DNA of 12,320 bases, taken from NCBI GenBank assembly GCA_959604115.1, contig CAUHBW010000072.1, positions 1 through 12,320 on the forward strand, given 5' to 3'. Positions 5,900 to 12,320 of the stretch are shown piece after piece. Numbering within the stretch: the stretch's first letter is position 1; the number at the start of each line of letters is the position of its first letter. The translations under genes and the position numbers were made by a program. This stretch comes from an uncultured Bilophila sp. GTDB taxonomy: Bacteria; Desulfobacterota; Desulfovibrionia; Desulfovibrionales; Desulfovibrionaceae. Under the pieces are notes generated by a model that ran no database searches, was not told where the DNA came from, and saw only the letters and a program-made list of their open reading frames with translations.

Positions 5900-6001
5900 T
5901 TCGATAAAGTCAAAAGTCTTTGGAAAGGGAGGGATGGGGTTTGGGGAAGGGAGGGAAAAGCTTTTCTTCAGAAAAGTTTTCCCTCCCTTCCCCAATCTTC
6001 A
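5894..6001 (-). repeat. Dispersed 3'-end hairpin repeat, copy B
   Basis: Read on the minus strand, the element begins at the TGA stop of the lipoprotein gene (6001-5999). It then forms a very long hairpin: 17 bp (5943-5959 with 5977-5993), a bulged G at 5960, and 7 more bp (5961-5967 with 5970-5976) around a 2-nt TC loop. It ends with the 30-nt core (5923-5894) shared with copy A, differing at four positions (two of them within the AAAGACTTT-GAC-TTATCGAAT stretch). Its first 17 nt match copy C exactly. Confidence 0.85.
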
Positions 6002-7492
6002 ATCATACCGCAACACGCTCATGCCCCGCAGACGCGACAGGATGAGGTTTTCGCTGCGCACGTTGGGAAGCTCGGCTCCGGGCTGGAGCGAGGTCACGAC
6101 GGCGCGGCCGATGACGTGGCGTCCCTCGCGCCCTCCCTCGTCGGTGCGGATGCCCCACATGTTGTGGAACATGACCGGCTGCCCCTTGTAGGTTCCGACA
6201 TACAGGGTGATGTGCCCGCGCAGCCAGAGGAGCGTCGCAAAGGGCACGCCCTCGTCCGTGATCAGGCTTTCCTTACCCGCGGGCGAAGACTTCACGAACC
6301 CGACATACCGCCATGCCTTGGCCTGCGCCGCGGAATTGCGGGGCAGCCACACCCCAAAAGGGACGAACAGATCCCTCATCGCCAAGGAACAGTCGCGGTT
6401 GAACAAAAAACCGCCCCAACCGTAGGGCTGGCCCATCATCCGGTTGCCCAGCTCGGCCACCGCCTTCGCCGTCATCGGAAGCGGCTTGCGCACCGCGTCG
6501 ATCGAGGACACCCGCACGGGCACCGTCACCGCGCGGCCCTGCGGATCGCGCACCGGAACCATCAGCGTCAACGCGGAACCGGAAGACGACGCCACGGGCA
6601 GCATGGTGCCCAGATTCCCGGTGGCGACGTAACGGCCCGCGCCGTCCAGCAAGGGCACGTCGTCACGCACGACCACCGCATACCGGCCGTTCCGGTACTG
6701 CGAGCGGAAGGACGCGTCCGTCACCGCCGTGTCCGCCGTCGGCACCCAGCCGGACACGAGGGCCGTCTCCACGAACACCCACGCGCCGTCGGCGGAAGCA
6801 TGCACCACCAGCAGAGGCATGCCCACGGGCAGCGTGGAATACAGGAACATGTCGAAAGGGTAGCCCTCTCCGGCCTCGGAAGGATTGCCGAAGCGCGGCT
6901 TGTCGGTGGGAGCTTCGCGCAGGACCGTGGGGCGCACGGTGATCGCCTTGTCGAACCGGGACGGGTACACGTCGCGCGCGGCGTTGGCCATCAGCCGGTC
7001 CCAGTTTTCCTGCGTCCACGGCTGAAGGTTTTCCGCCCACCCGCGTGCCCTGCCGCGCTTGTGCTGCCCGCCGAAAATGGCGAACGCCTCCGAAGCGGGC
7101 ACGCTCGGACGCACGGCCTCCCACGGGCCGAAGAACAGACTGTTGAAGCGGGCGTCCTGCCGGGCCTGCTCCGCCGCCGACATGAGCGGCCTGTCCGGGT
7201 TGTTTTCCCGCGCGTACACCAGCAGATCCTGCGGGAGCTTCCGCAGGTCCGCTATGCTGCCCTTGGGCCCGGAAAAACCGCCTTCATCCGCCGGAGCGAG
7301 CTTCCCGGCGTTCCGCGTTCCGCCGCAGCCCGCCAGCGCCAGCACGCAGCACAACGCCAGAACCCAAACCAGCCAGCGGCTTCCCGCCGTTCCGAAGGGG
7401 CCTTGCACGTTCCGGGGGGAAGGCCCTTTCCCCCCGCGCCTGCCGTACGGCGACGATTCCCACAGCCCGCTTCGGGCATCCGCACTGCTCAT
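5999..7492 (-). CDS. SH3-domain NlpC/P60 lipoprotein, probable gamma-D-glutamyl-diamino acid endopeptidase
   Basis: This 497-residue protein is a predicted cell-wall hydrolase. Residues 39-56 are a hydrophobic segment ending in the lipobox LAGC, so C56 should be lipidated and the enzyme held on the membrane facing the periplasm. An N-terminal helical region (about 75-165) leads to two bacterial SH3-like domains (about 180-335) and a C-terminal NlpC/P60 domain. The catalytic cysteine is C368 in NRDCSLAMRDLF, the histidine H427 in RGHITLYVG, and the third residue probably H443 in VMFHNMWG. A D. vulgaris homologue of this architecture has been studied structurally. Such enzymes cut between D-Glu and the diamino acid of peptidoglycan stem peptides. 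I chose ATG 7492, 5 nt past the recD2 stop. The 38 residues before the hydrophobic core are unusually long, so a GTG at 7408 (residue 29) is an alternative. Confidence 0.88.
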   Translation of the reverse strand: MSSADARSGLWESSPYGRRGGKGPSPRNVQGPFGTAGSRWLVWVLALCCVLALAGCGGTRNAGKLAPADEGGFSGPKGSIADLRKLPQDLLVYARENNPDRPLMSAAEQARQDARFNSLFFGPWEAVRPSVPASEAFAIFGGQHKRGRARGWAENLQPWTQENWDRLMANAARDVYPSRFDKAITVRPTVLREAPTDKPRFGNPSEAGEGYPFDMFLYSTLPVGMPLLVVHASADGAWVFVETALVSGWVPTADTAVTDASFRSQYRNGRYAVVVRDDVPLLDGAGRYVATGNLGTMLPVASSSGSALTLMVPVRDPQGRAVTVPVRVSSIDAVRKPLPMTAKAVAELGNRMMGQPYGWGGFLFNRDCSLAMRDLFVPFGVWLPRNSAAQAKAWRYVGFVKSSPAGKESLITDEGVPFATLLWLRGHITLYVGTYKGQPVMFHNMWGIRTDEGGREGRHVIGRAVVTSLQPGAELPNVRSENLILSRLRGMSVLRYD

Positions 7493-7497
7493 GTCTC

Positions 7498-9723
7498 TCA
7501 ATCCTCGCTTTTCGGAGCCGCCGCGCCGGGTTGCGCCGCGCCCAGACGTCTGGCCAGCCACGTGTACCGCTTCTGCATGCGGTTGTTCTTGACGGCCATC
7601 GCCAGAGCCCTCGGTTCGCCCACCAGCACGACGAGGCGTTTGCCTCGCGTCACTCCCGTGTAGATAAGGTTCCGCTGCAACAGCATGTAGTGCTGGGTCA
7701 TGAGCGGAATGACGACGGCAGGATATTCCGATCCCTGTGATTTGTGAATGGAAATGGCGTAGGCCGCCACTATTTCGTCCAGCTCCTCCCAGTCGTACCC
7801 CACATACCGGTCATCATACCGGACAACAAGGCATTTTTCCTTCACGTCCACGCTGGAAACCCGCCCGATGTCGCCGTTGTAGACATCTTTCTCATAGTTG
7901 TTGCGGATCTGCATGACCTTGTCGCCGAGCCGGTAGAGCCGCTCCCCGCGCTGGAGGGCCTCGCCTTCGGGATTGAGCGCCTGCTGGAGCCGGAGGTTGA
8001 GGTTCGCCGCGCCCACGGTACCCTTGTGCATGGGAGAAAGCACCTGTATCTCGTCGAACGGATCGAGCTGGAACCGGCGGGGGATGTGGTTCTTCACAAG
8101 GTCCACGATGACGTCCGCCGCCCGATCCGGGTCCGCCTGCCGCATGAAATAAAAATCGGAAAGGCGATCCTTCGAGGATTCGAGATGCGGCAGCTCACCC
8201 CGGTTGATCAGGTGGGCGTTGCACACGATTTCGCTTTCCGCAGCCTGCCGGAAAACTTCCACCAGCTCGACCACGGGGATGGCCCCGGAGGCGATCAGAT
8301 CCCCGAGCACGTTGCCCGGTCCCACCGACGGCAACTGGTGCACGTCGCCCACGAATACGATGGTCGCGCCGAGCGGAGCCGCCTTGAGCAGATGGTAGGC
8401 CAGCATGGTGTCCATCATGGACGCCTCGTCCACCACGAGCAGTCCGCAGGCCAGCGGGTTGTCCTCGTTGCGGGCGAAGCCGTCGTCCTTGGGCGTGTAT
8501 TCGAGCAGGCGATGGATGGTGCGGGCCTCGCGCCCGATGGCCTCGGACATGCGCTTGGCGGCCCGGCCCGTGGGCGCGGCGAGGAGGATCTTGGACTTGC
8601 TCCCCGCGAACACCTTGATGATCGCGCTGAGGATGGTGGTCTTGCCCGTGCCGGGGCCGCCGGTCAGAACCATGACCTTGGAGGTCGCCGCCGTGCGCAC
8701 CGCCTCGATCTGCTCCTCCGCCAGCGTGATGCCGAGTTCGGACACCACCTTTTCCACGGCCTCGTCGGGCTTGGGGAAGCGCACCGACTTGGGCGAGGCG
8801 AGGATGCGGCGCAGGTAATAGGCGATCTTGGATTCGTAATGGTGGTAACGGGTCAGATAGACGCCCACCTCGTCGTCGAGTTCCTCCAGTACCACCCGTT
8901 CCTCGCGGGCGAGGGAATCCACGGCCTCCTCCACGAACTCTTCGGCGATGCCGAGCTGGGCGCAGGTCTGCTCCACCAGCAGACGGCGGGGATAGTAGAC
9001 GTGCCCGTCGTCGATCTGCTTCATCAGCGTGTACAGCGTGCCCGCCTGAATCCGCAGAGGATGCTCGCTCTCGAAACCGAGCTTCGCCGCCAGCGCGTCC
9101 GCGGTGAGAAAACCGATGCCCCGGATGTCCATCGCCAGCCGGTAGGGGTTCTCCTGCACGATGGAAAGCGCCTGCGGGCCGTAATGCTTGTAGATGCGCA
9201 CGGCGAAGGACGCGCCGATGTCGTGCGGCTGGAGGAACTGGACCAGATTCCGCACGCCCTGATGCTCGGCCCAGCACTCGACGATGGTGACCAGCTTCTT
9301 TTCGGTGATGCCGGAGACTTCCAGCAGACGCTGCGGCTCCTCGTCGAAAATGCGGAGGGTGTCCTCCCCGAACGCCTTGACGATGCGCGCGGCGATGCTC
9401 TTGCCGATGCCCTTGATCAGCCCGGAGGCCAGATACATCTTGATGCCTTCGGTGGTGGCGGGCAGCAGGCTCTCGAAGGACTCCATCTGCACCTGCCTGC
9501 CGAACCGGGCGTTGTTCACCCACCGGCCCTTGATGCGCAGGGACGCGCCCGCCTGCGGGCTGCCCATGTGCCCGACCACGGTGACGAGGTCCACTTCGTC
9601 CTTGCCCTCGGGCCTGACCCGGAACACGGTGTATCCGTTGTCCTCATTGTGGAAGACGACGCGTTCCAGCGTGCCCTGCAATTCCACGGCGTCGTTCAGG
9701 GAGGAAAGAGAAAGCTGCGGCAT
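7498..9723 (-). CDS. recD2: RecD2-type ATP-dependent DNA helicase (SF1B)
   Basis: This 741-residue protein has the full layout of RecD2 helicases. An OB-like N-terminal region (about 1-90) leads to helix-hairpin-helix repeats (about 95-215; GLIKGIGKSIAARIV at 101-115, MDIRGIGFLTADAL at 198-211). The helicase core follows: Walker A GGPGTGKTT (355-363), LLAAPTGRAAKRM (380-392), Walker B VVDEAS (430-435), motif III GDVHQLPSVGPG (459-470), motif V AISIHKSQGSEYPAV (656-670) and motif VI LIYTGVTRGK (686-695). RecD2 unwinds DNA 5' to 3' and acts in repair without RecBC; no recB or recC is present here. The start is 3 nt after the aroC stop and the end is 5 nt before the lipoprotein ATG, so all three are almost certainly co-transcribed. 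Length is typical (about 720-800 residues). Confidence 0.96.
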   Translation of the reverse strand: MPQLSLSSLNDAVELQGTLERVVFHNEDNGYTVFRVRPEGKDEVDLVTVVGHMGSPQAGASLRIKGRWVNNARFGRQVQMESFESLLPATTEGIKMYLASGLIKGIGKSIAARIVKAFGEDTLRIFDEEPQRLLEVSGITEKKLVTIVECWAEHQGVRNLVQFLQPHDIGASFAVRIYKHYGPQALSIVQENPYRLAMDIRGIGFLTADALAAKLGFESEHPLRIQAGTLYTLMKQIDDGHVYYPRRLLVEQTCAQLGIAEEFVEEAVDSLAREERVVLEELDDEVGVYLTRYHHYESKIAYYLRRILASPKSVRFPKPDEAVEKVVSELGITLAEEQIEAVRTAATSKVMVLTGGPGTGKTTILSAIIKVFAGSKSKILLAAPTGRAAKRMSEAIGREARTIHRLLEYTPKDDGFARNEDNPLACGLLVVDEASMMDTMLAYHLLKAAPLGATIVFVGDVHQLPSVGPGNVLGDLIASGAIPVVELVEVFRQAAESEIVCNAHLINRGELPHLESSKDRLSDFYFMRQADPDRAADVIVDLVKNHIPRRFQLDPFDEIQVLSPMHKGTVGAANLNLRLQQALNPEGEALQRGERLYRLGDKVMQIRNNYEKDVYNGDIGRVSSVDVKEKCLVVRYDDRYVGYDWEELDEIVAAYAISIHKSQGSEYPAVVIPLMTQHYMLLQRNLIYTGVTRGKRLVVLVGEPRALAMAVKNNRMQKRYTWLARRLGAAQPGAAAPKSED

Positions 9724-9726
9724 GCC

Positions 9727-10809
9727 CTATCCCATCCGGCGTTGCAGCAGCAGAGCGTCGGCCACGGTCAGGGCGGCCATCGCCTCCAGCACGGGATTGA
9801 CGCGCGGGATGGCGCAGATGTCGTGCCGTCCGCCCACGCGCAGGGTCACGGCCTCGCCGTCGGCGTTCACGCTGCGCTGCTCCTTCGCAATGGAGGGAAT
9901 GGGCTTGATCGCCGCAGTCACGACCAGCGTCTGCCCGGTGGAGATGCCGCCGAGGATGCCGCCGCAATGGTTGGTGGCGGGATTGCCCGGCGTCGAACCG
10001 GACCCGGCGGGACGGTAGGCGTCGTTGTTCAGGCTGCCCCGGCTGCGGGCGGCGGCGAAGCCGTCCCCGATCTCCACGCCCTTGACCGCGCCTACGCTCA
10101 TGAACGCCTGCGCCAGCACGGCGTCCAGCCTGTCGAACACGGGTTCGCCCAGACCGGCGGGCACGCCCGCCACTTCCACGCGGACGATGCCGCCGAGAGT
10201 GTCGCCCTCGCCGCGCACCGCGCGCACCAGCTCATCCCATACGTCCACGGCGGCCTCGCAGGGCGCGCAATAGGGACGGGAGGCCGCTGCCGCCGCCTCT
10301 TCGGGCGTGAACGACGGCGCGGGCAGGCCGCCGATTTCCAGCGTATGCGAACGCACGGCGATCCCTTCCGCCGCAAGCAGGGCGCGGGCGACTGCCCCGC
10401 CCGCCACGCGCGCGGCGGTTTCGCGGCCCGAGGAGCGTCCGCCGCCCCGGAAGTCGCGCACGCCGTACTTGGCGTCATAGGTCATATCGGCGTGGCCCGG
10501 ACGCCACACCGCCGCCAGCGGGCCGTAGTCACCGGAACGCTGGTTGGTGTTCTCGATGCTGAAGCCGATGGGAGTTCCGGTGGTCACGCCGTTGAACACG
10601 CCGGAGAGCAGCCGGATGGCGTCCGGCTCCCTGCGCGTGGTTCCGGCGGTTCCGGAACCGGGCCGCCGCCGATCGAGTTCCTTCTGGATCAGTTCCTCGG
10701 AGAGCGCGAGGCCCGCCGGGCAGCCGTCCACCACCCCGCCGAGCGCGGGACCGTGGGATTCCCCGTAGGTGGTCAGCCGAAAAAGGCGTCCGAAAGTGTT
10801 TCCGCTCAT
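9727..10809 (-). CDS. aroC: Chorismate synthase
   Basis: This 360-residue enzyme catalyses the last shikimate-pathway step, converting 5-enolpyruvylshikimate-3-phosphate to chorismate with reduced FMN, in the cytoplasm. Signature regions are clear: GESHGPALGGVVDGCPAG (16-33), RPGHADMTYDAKYG (103-116) and GGGRSSGRETAARVAGGAV (122-140). Further on are a GGILGGISTGQ block and GRHDICAIPR near 327-336, with the conserved His-Asp pair at 329-330. I chose ATG 10809 because the protein then starts MSGNTFGRLF, as in homologues; an ATG at 10839 adds 10 residues with no family support. GGAGG lies 11 nt upstream, slightly far. It is the first gene of the aroC-recD2-lipoprotein operon and is divergent from hom. 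Confidence 0.97.
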   Translation of the reverse strand: MSGNTFGRLFRLTTYGESHGPALGGVVDGCPAGLALSEELIQKELDRRRPGSGTAGTTRREPDAIRLLSGVFNGVTTGTPIGFSIENTNQRSGDYGPLAAVWRPGHADMTYDAKYGVRDFRGGGRSSGRETAARVAGGAVARALLAAEGIAVRSHTLEIGGLPAPSFTPEEAAAAASRPYCAPCEAAVDVWDELVRAVRGEGDTLGGIVRVEVAGVPAGLGEPVFDRLDAVLAQAFMSVGAVKGVEIGDGFAAARSRGSLNNDAYRPAGSGSTPGNPATNHCGGILGGISTGQTLVVTAAIKPIPSIAKEQRSVNADGEAVTLRVGGRHDICAIPRVNPVLEAMAALTVADALLLQRRMG

Positions 10810-10918
10810 GGATCTGTATTCCTCCGTACGGCCCATCAAAACACGATTCGTTTTCGGCGTCCAGCGGCCTTCGGACGGAACGGTCCCCTCCGCCGCGCCC
10901 CGCGCGACCGGCTTTCCC

Positions 10919-10948
10919 TTTACAGAAGCCGTGGTTCCCTACTATACA
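10919..10948 (+). promoter_or_regulatory. Probable sigma-70 promoter of hom
   Basis: TTTACA (10919-10924) and TATACA (10943-10948) are spaced by 18 nt, 65 bp upstream of the hom ATG. The same AT-rich patch reads TATAGT on the minus strand, so it may also serve aroC, though no good minus-strand -35 is visible at the right distance. Confidence 0.5.
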
Positions 10949-10964
10949 CGAAGACGCCATGCTG

Positions 10965-10984
10965 CGGCGGGTCTTTCCCCGCCG
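10965..10984 (+). other. Hairpin in the hom 5' leader
   Basis: CGGCGGG (10965-10971) pairs with CCCGCCG (10978-10984) around a 6-nt TCTTTC loop, between the probable promoter and the hom ribosome binding site AAGGA (11002-11006). There is no T tract after it, so it is not a convincing attenuator, but it could affect mRNA stability or translation. Confidence 0.35.
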
Positions 10985-11012
10985 TCAAGGACTTCAGCCC
11001 AAAGGACATCTG

Positions 11013-12293
11013 ATGAATACGACCCTGACTCTCGGACTCGCCGGACTCGGAACCGTCGGCGGCGGACTTGTGCGTCTGCTGTCCGAAAACGCCGAAGAGA
11101 TCCGCGCCCGCTCCGGTTGTGATTTTCGTCTGAAAACCGTTGCCGTCCGCAACCCGAACCGCAAACGCGATCTTCCGGAAGGGGTGCAGCTCACGACCGA
11201 TCCCATGAGCCTCGCCGACGACCCGGACATCGACGTGATCATCGAGCTTATGGGCGGCATCGACGCGCCCAAGCGGCTCATCACACGCAGCCTTGAGAAC
11301 GGCAAGCAGGTCATCACCGCCAACAAGGCCCTGCTCGCGGAAGAAGGCGCGGGGCTGTTCCGTCTGGCCGAGGAAAAAGGCTGCACCCTGCTCTACGAAG
11401 CCAGCGTCGCGGGCGGCATTCCCATCGTCCAGACCCTGAAGGAAAGCCTCACCGGCAACCGCATTTCCTCTCTTGAAGGCATTTTGAACGGTACGGGCAA
11501 CTATATTCTTTCGGAGATGACCAGCAAGGGCGTGGACTTTTCCTCCGCGCTCTCCGAAGCGCAGGCCAAGGGCTACGCCGAGGCCGATCCCACGCTGGAC
11601 ATCGACGGCTTCGACACGGCGCACAAGCTCGTGCTGCTGATCCGTCTGGCCTGGGGCGTGAACTATCCCTACACGGAAATGCCCATCGAAGGCATCCGCA
11701 ATCTCGACAAGATGGACATCGACTTCGCCCGCGAGTTCGGCTACCGCATCAAGCTGCTGGGCCGCGCCCGGATGCGCGACGGCAAGCTGGAAGCCGGGGT
11801 GTTTCCCACGCTGGTGAACCATACCTATCTGCTCGCCCGCGTGGGCGGCGCGTACAACGCCGTGCGCGTGGAAGGCAACGCGGTGGGTTCCCTTTTCCTG
11901 CACGGCCTCGGCGCGGGAAGCCTTCCCACGGCCAGCGCGGTGCTCGGGGATCTCATCTCCGTAGCCCGCGGCAACAACAAGCTGAACTCGGGCTTCGTAC
12001 AGCAGGTGCTTCCCCGCGCCGACATCCTGCCCCCGGAAGAGGCCCGCAGCACCTACTACATGCGCTTCATGGTCAAGGACGATCCGGGCGTGCTCCGCGA
12101 TCTCTCCGGCGCGCTCTCCGATCAGGGCGTCAGCATCGCGCAGGCCATCCAGAAGGGCCAGAGCGAAGCCGGCGTGCCCCTCGTCTTCATGACCCACGAA
12201 GCCTCCGTCTCCGCCGTCCGCAAGGCCGTGGAGACCATGCGCAAGTCCGACTTTCTCCTCGCCCCCGCTATCTGCTATCGGGTGATGGGATAA
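11013..12293 (+). CDS. hom: Homoserine dehydrogenase with C-terminal ACT domain
   Basis: This 426-residue enzyme reduces aspartate semialdehyde to homoserine with NAD(P)H, feeding methionine and threonine synthesis. The Rossmann dinucleotide motif is GLAGLGTVGGG (8-18). Catalytic-domain landmarks are TANKALLAE (102-110, with the conserved K105), EASVAGGIPI (129-138), ILNGTGNYILSEM (157-169) and AKGYAEADPTLDIDGFDTAHK (185-205, with K205). About residues 350-425 form an ACT domain (YYMRFMVKDDPGVL onward), the usual site of threonine feedback inhibition. The stand-alone form without an aspartokinase domain is the type found in most non-enteric bacteria. I chose ATG 11013, with AAGGA 6 nt upstream; ATG 10959 adds 18 Arg-rich residues encoded by the leader hairpin. 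It is divergent from aroC and looks monocistronic within the window. Confidence 0.96.
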   Translation: MNTTLTLGLAGLGTVGGGLVRLLSENAEEIRARSGCDFRLKTVAVRNPNRKRDLPEGVQLTTDPMSLADDPDIDVIIELMGGIDAPKRLITRSLENGKQVITANKALLAEEGAGLFRLAEEKGCTLLYEASVAGGIPIVQTLKESLTGNRISSLEGILNGTGNYILSEMTSKGVDFSSALSEAQAKGYAEADPTLDIDGFDTAHKLVLLIRLAWGVNYPYTEMPIEGIRNLDKMDIDFAREFGYRIKLLGRARMRDGKLEAGVFPTLVNHTYLLARVGGAYNAVRVEGNAVGSLFLHGLGAGSLPTASAVLGDLISVARGNNKLNSGFVQQVLPRADILPPEEARSTYYMRFMVKDDPGVLRDLSGALSDQGVSIAQAIQKGQSEAGVPLVFMTHEASVSAVRKAVETMRKSDFLLAPAICYRVMG

Positions 12294-12297
12294 GAAA

Positions 12298-12320
12298 TGA
12301 AGATTGGGGAAGGGGAGGGG
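12298..12320 (+). repeat. Dispersed 3'-end hairpin repeat, copy C (truncated by window edge)
   Basis: Starting 4 nt after the hom stop, TGAAGATTGGGGAAGGG (12298-12314) is identical to the start of copy B and is followed by further G-rich sequence. Only the left arm is inside the window, so the hairpin and core are not seen. Confidence 0.7.

Noticed and set aside
6116..7663. A 515-codon plus-strand frame opposite the lipoprotein gene
   Set aside because: It is antisense to the NlpC/P60 gene with its lipobox and catalytic residues; the composition is His/Arg/Gly-rich and there is no ribosome binding site or family resemblance.
7744..11013. A 1089-codon open frame on the plus strand running antisense through recD2 and aroC
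   Set aside because: It lies opposite two unmistakable genes with full motif sets. The translation is His/Gly/Arg-rich with no domain, and long antisense open frames are expected from strong G/C third-position bias.
1..12320. CRISPR arrays, tRNA or rRNA genes, insertion sequences, toxin-antitoxin or phage-defence cassettes
   Set aside because: No regularly spaced repeats, cloverleaf-like sequences, transposases or defence-type domains could be seen on either strand.

Overview
The window is a GC-rich (roughly two-thirds G+C), gene-dense bacterial chromosome segment. The gene set suggests an anaerobic sulfate- or sulfite-reducing member of the Desulfovibrionaceae (Desulfovibrio, Bilophila, Mailhella and relatives). 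The strongest pointer is a cluster of two MinD-type ATPases with ferredoxin inserts together with NifX-like cluster-binding proteins, which resembles the anaerobe-specific 'orange protein' (ORP) operons of Desulfovibrio. The assignment is an inference from gene content; there is no rRNA or other marker here.

Layout. (1) 1-407, minus: the N-terminal part of a sodium-coupled NSS-family transporter that runs off the left edge. (2) 750-1265, plus: a YgaP-like rhodanese with two membrane helices, followed by a strong hairpin facing the next gene. (3) 1348-1827, minus: an unrecognised 159-residue protein, possibly a phage-tail relative. (4) 2090-4953, plus: the most interesting block. It holds a UPF0251/DUF134 regulator fused to a NifX-like domain, two overlapping ferredoxin-MinD ATPases, and a stand-alone NifX/ORP-like protein. 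A near-consensus promoter lies just upstream. (5) 4954-5356: a 403-bp gap with a dispersed hairpin repeat and a possible structured RNA. (6) 5357-5713, plus: a degenerate CheY-like receiver domain. (7) 5714-5998: terminators and a second copy of the repeat between convergent genes. (8) 10809-5999, minus: a compact operon of aroC (chorismate synthase), recD2 (helicase) and an SH3-NlpC/P60 lipoprotein, with gaps of 3 and 5 nt. (9) 11013-12293, plus: hom (homoserine dehydrogenase with ACT domain), divergent from aroC and followed directly by a third, truncated repeat copy.

How the parts fit. Block 4 looks like one transcription unit: a DNA-binding/metal-cluster fusion, two ATPases that probably carry [4Fe-4S] clusters, and a small cluster-binding partner. 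This is the expected set for an ORP-type complex, which in D. vulgaris has been linked to sigma-54 control and cell-division positioning. Here no sigma-54 activator is visible and the regulator is fused to the cluster-binding domain, with a strong internal ribosome binding site that could also release that domain as a free protein. aroC and hom are housekeeping amino-acid genes. RecD2 and the NlpC/P60 lipoprotein appear to be carried along in the aroC operon. The repeat family sits immediately 3' of three unrelated genes in the same relative orientation, suggesting a role as a transcript-end element.
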